7,100 bases of DNA, from contig JACRDJ010000090.1 of assembly GCA_016218635.1 (NCBI GenBank), forward strand, positions 1 through 7,100. The letters run 5' to 3'. The translations under genes were made by a program, and so were the position numbers. The stretch is from Candidatus Iainarchaeum sp. GTDB taxonomy: Archaea > Iainarchaeota > Iainarchaeia > Iainarchaeales > JAFGBZ01. The notes below the pieces were generated by a model. That model was given only the letters and a program-made list of their open reading frames with translations, was not told the DNA's origin and did no database searches. Every line of letters begins with the position of its first letter. Position 1 is the first letter of the stretch. This document shows, piece by piece, positions 6,474 through 7,100 of the stretch.

Positions 6474-6659
6474 GCTGCGCCTGTAACCGGATGTTTTGCG
6501 CAGCACAATTCCTGCGAAGCAGGGGTTCTCGGTACCATCGGACGAAAACGATAGGGTACCCGGTATCGGCGATCGAAAGCGCCGCACCAATCGAAACGGG
6601 TTGAGTTGAGGAAGGCCCACCGAAGATGGTCCACCGGTATAGCCGATCGGAAGCGGCTA
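6474..6659 (+). ncRNA. Structured hairpin array, candidate non-coding RNA of unknown family
   Basis: The gap between uS7 and the next gene holds seven hairpins in a row. Hairpin 0 is GCTGCGC/GCGCAGC (6474-6504, 17-base loop). The other six have CGAAR or CGRAA at the loop: (1) 6507-6527, 9 pairs around GAA; (2) 6531-6560, 10 pairs with a 2-base bulge, loop GACGAAAA; (3) 6562-6588, CGGCG/CGCCG plus three outer pairs, loop ATCGAAAG; (4) 6588-6603, loop GAAACG; (5) 6614-6632, GGCCCA/TGGTCC with one mismatch, loop CCGAAGA; (6) 6640-6659, TAGCCG/CGGCTA, loop ATCGGAAG. The plus strand is preferred because hairpins 1 and 4 use G-U pairs only on that strand, and loops 3 and 6 can close as C[GNRA]G with an AU bulge. 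Hairpin 5 on the minus strand would give a stable C(UUCG)G loop, so the strand is not settled. Hairpin 6 overlaps the uS7 stop codon. No known RNA family was recognised; a folded DNA element is an alternative. Confidence 0.45.
6560..6658 (+). repeat. Imperfect direct repeat (74-base spacing) of a CCGGTAT-hairpin unit
   Basis: CCGGTAT at 6560-6566 and 6634-6640 is followed in each case by a 5-pair stem and an 8-base loop. The stems are CGGCG/CGCCG and AGCCG/CGGCT; the loops are ATCGAAAG and ATCGGAAG. Two stem positions differ between copies, and in both cases the partner base changes to keep the pair (C-G to A-T, G-C to C-G). A third, looser copy starts with CGGTA at 6530 and has stem CCATCG/CGATaGG and an 8-base loop GACGAAAA. 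Confidence 0.6.
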
Positions 6660-7100
6660 GCGGGAGCCTTTCGCGATCCGTTCGATTTCGTCTCTTCGTT
6701 TGATGGAGAATGAGTTGGGGTCGTCTTTGGCGGCCAGCATGATTTCTTTGGCGAGTGCCTGGCTGGCGGTGGTCTTGGTTTTGTAACTGGAAGCGAACAT
6801 GGCGAGGGCGAGGTTTTTGAGGGATTCGTCAATGCGCCGGAGGGGGGCCACGTCCACGGATTGGGTGACCGTGATGCCGCCTTTTTTGACGCGGGTGACG
6901 TCCTCGCGGGGGCCGGATTTTTCAACGGCATCCACGAGCACCTGGATGGGGTTTTTTTTGGTTTCTCTTTCGACGGTGGTGAGGGCTTCTTCAACGATGT
7001 TGAGGCTTTGGAATTTGAGTCCGCAGCCGGCCCGTCCACGGATGAATTTTCCGGAAAGTTTGCGTTTTCCCTGTCCGCTGCGCATGCATTTGTTGGCCAG
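6657..7100 (-). CDS. rps7: 30S ribosomal protein uS7 (archaeal type), C-terminal 147 residues
   Basis: uS7 is a primary 16S rRNA binding protein that organises the head of the small subunit near the E site and the mRNA exit. The frame is open to the right edge; the first in-window residues, LANKCMRSGQGKRKLSGK, belong to the family's first helix and basic loop, so the internal ATG at 7085 is not the start. The family core follows: IVEEAL, then TKKNPIQVLVDAVEKSGPRED, VTRVKKGGITVTQSVDVAPLRR and a C-terminal ERIAKGSR typical of archaeal proteins. Archaeal uS7 is usually about 190-220 residues, so roughly 50-70 N-terminal residues lie outside. The gene ends with TAG at 6659-6657, inside the stem of the last hairpin of the downstream array. 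In many archaea aEF-2 follows directly; here three other genes intervene. Confidence 0.95.
   Translation of the reverse strand: MANKCMRSGQGKRKLSGKFIRGRAGCGLKFQSLNIVEEALTTVERETKKNPIQVLVDAVEKSGPREDVTRVKKGGITVTQSVDVAPLRRIDESLKNLALAMFASSYKTKTTASQALAKEIMLAAKDDPNSFSIKRRDEIERIAKGSR

Noticed and set aside
6478..6491. CCTGTAACCGGA in the hairpin region recalls the 5' domain of archaeal SRP RNA
   Set aside because: The remembered match is about 12 bases only; no SRP helix 8 core (GGAAG...AGCAG with the asymmetric loop) follows, and the space before uS7 is too short for a full archaeal SRP RNA of about 300 bases.
6604..6620. GAGGAAGGCCCACC looks like the 5' conserved region of RNase P RNA
   Set aside because: The rest of RNase P RNA, including the 3' ACAGAA region, would have to lie within the uS7 coding sequence, where it is not seen.
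6507..6659. CRISPR array
   Set aside because: Copies are few, diverged, unevenly spaced and themselves form hairpins without unique spacers of regular length.
6461..6660. Possible tRNA or tandem tRNA-like units with 73-74 base spacing
   Set aside because: No T-loop GTTCRA with a 5-pair stem, no CCA-type acceptor pairing and no anticodon arm of correct size were found on either strand.
6392..7039. A 215-residue minus-strand frame overlapping uS7 and the hairpin array
   Set aside because: It is out of frame with the clear uS7 sequence, is Pro/Ser/Lys-rich nonsense, and runs through the hairpin region without any motif.

Overview
The window reads as archaeal. It carries the C-terminal part of an archaeal-type ribosomal protein uS7, the N-terminus of an archaeal elongation factor 2 (aEF-2), and AT-rich TATA-like boxes about 25-40 bases upstream of gene starts. 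Two of those boxes are so close to the start codon that the mRNAs would be leaderless. All five genes lie on the minus strand. TAA, TGA and TAG each end at least one reading frame. The coding style and the dispersed ribosomal cluster would suit an uncultivated lineage such as a DPANN archaeon, but the lineage cannot be fixed from this window.

Layout in transcription order (high to low coordinates): (1) 7100-6657, uS7, with its N-terminus outside the window. (2) 6656-6409, a non-coding stretch packed with hairpins. At least six have CGAAR or CGRAA in the loop, and two are diverged copies of one unit whose stems differ by compensating changes. (3) 6408-5845, a very basic 187-residue protein of unknown function. 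(4) 5701-4994, a lipoprotein with a C-terminal lamin-tail (LTD) domain. (5) 4926-1816, a lipoprotein of about 1,035 residues with a DUF4382-like N-terminal domain, a long helical region, four short helical repeats, about eight aromatic turn repeats and a glycine-rich tail. (6) 1725 to the left edge, aEF-2, interrupted after the P-loop lysine by a large intein with a LAGLIDADG homing endonuclease.

In many archaea uS7 and aEF-2 are neighbours in the str cluster. Here about 4.9 kb, including two probable surface lipoproteins and the hairpin array, lies between them. aEF-2 has its own TATA box, so it need not depend on the uS7 transcript.

The two observations most worth a second look are at the window ends. 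The intein reading frame meets an in-frame TAA inside conserved block F (VYDFTD-stop-NTHNF), and the intein signature continues in the same frame after the stop. The EF-2 gene is therefore broken, misread, or rescued in an unusual way. The hairpin array next to uS7 looks like a structured RNA, or a folded DNA element, that I cannot assign to a known family.
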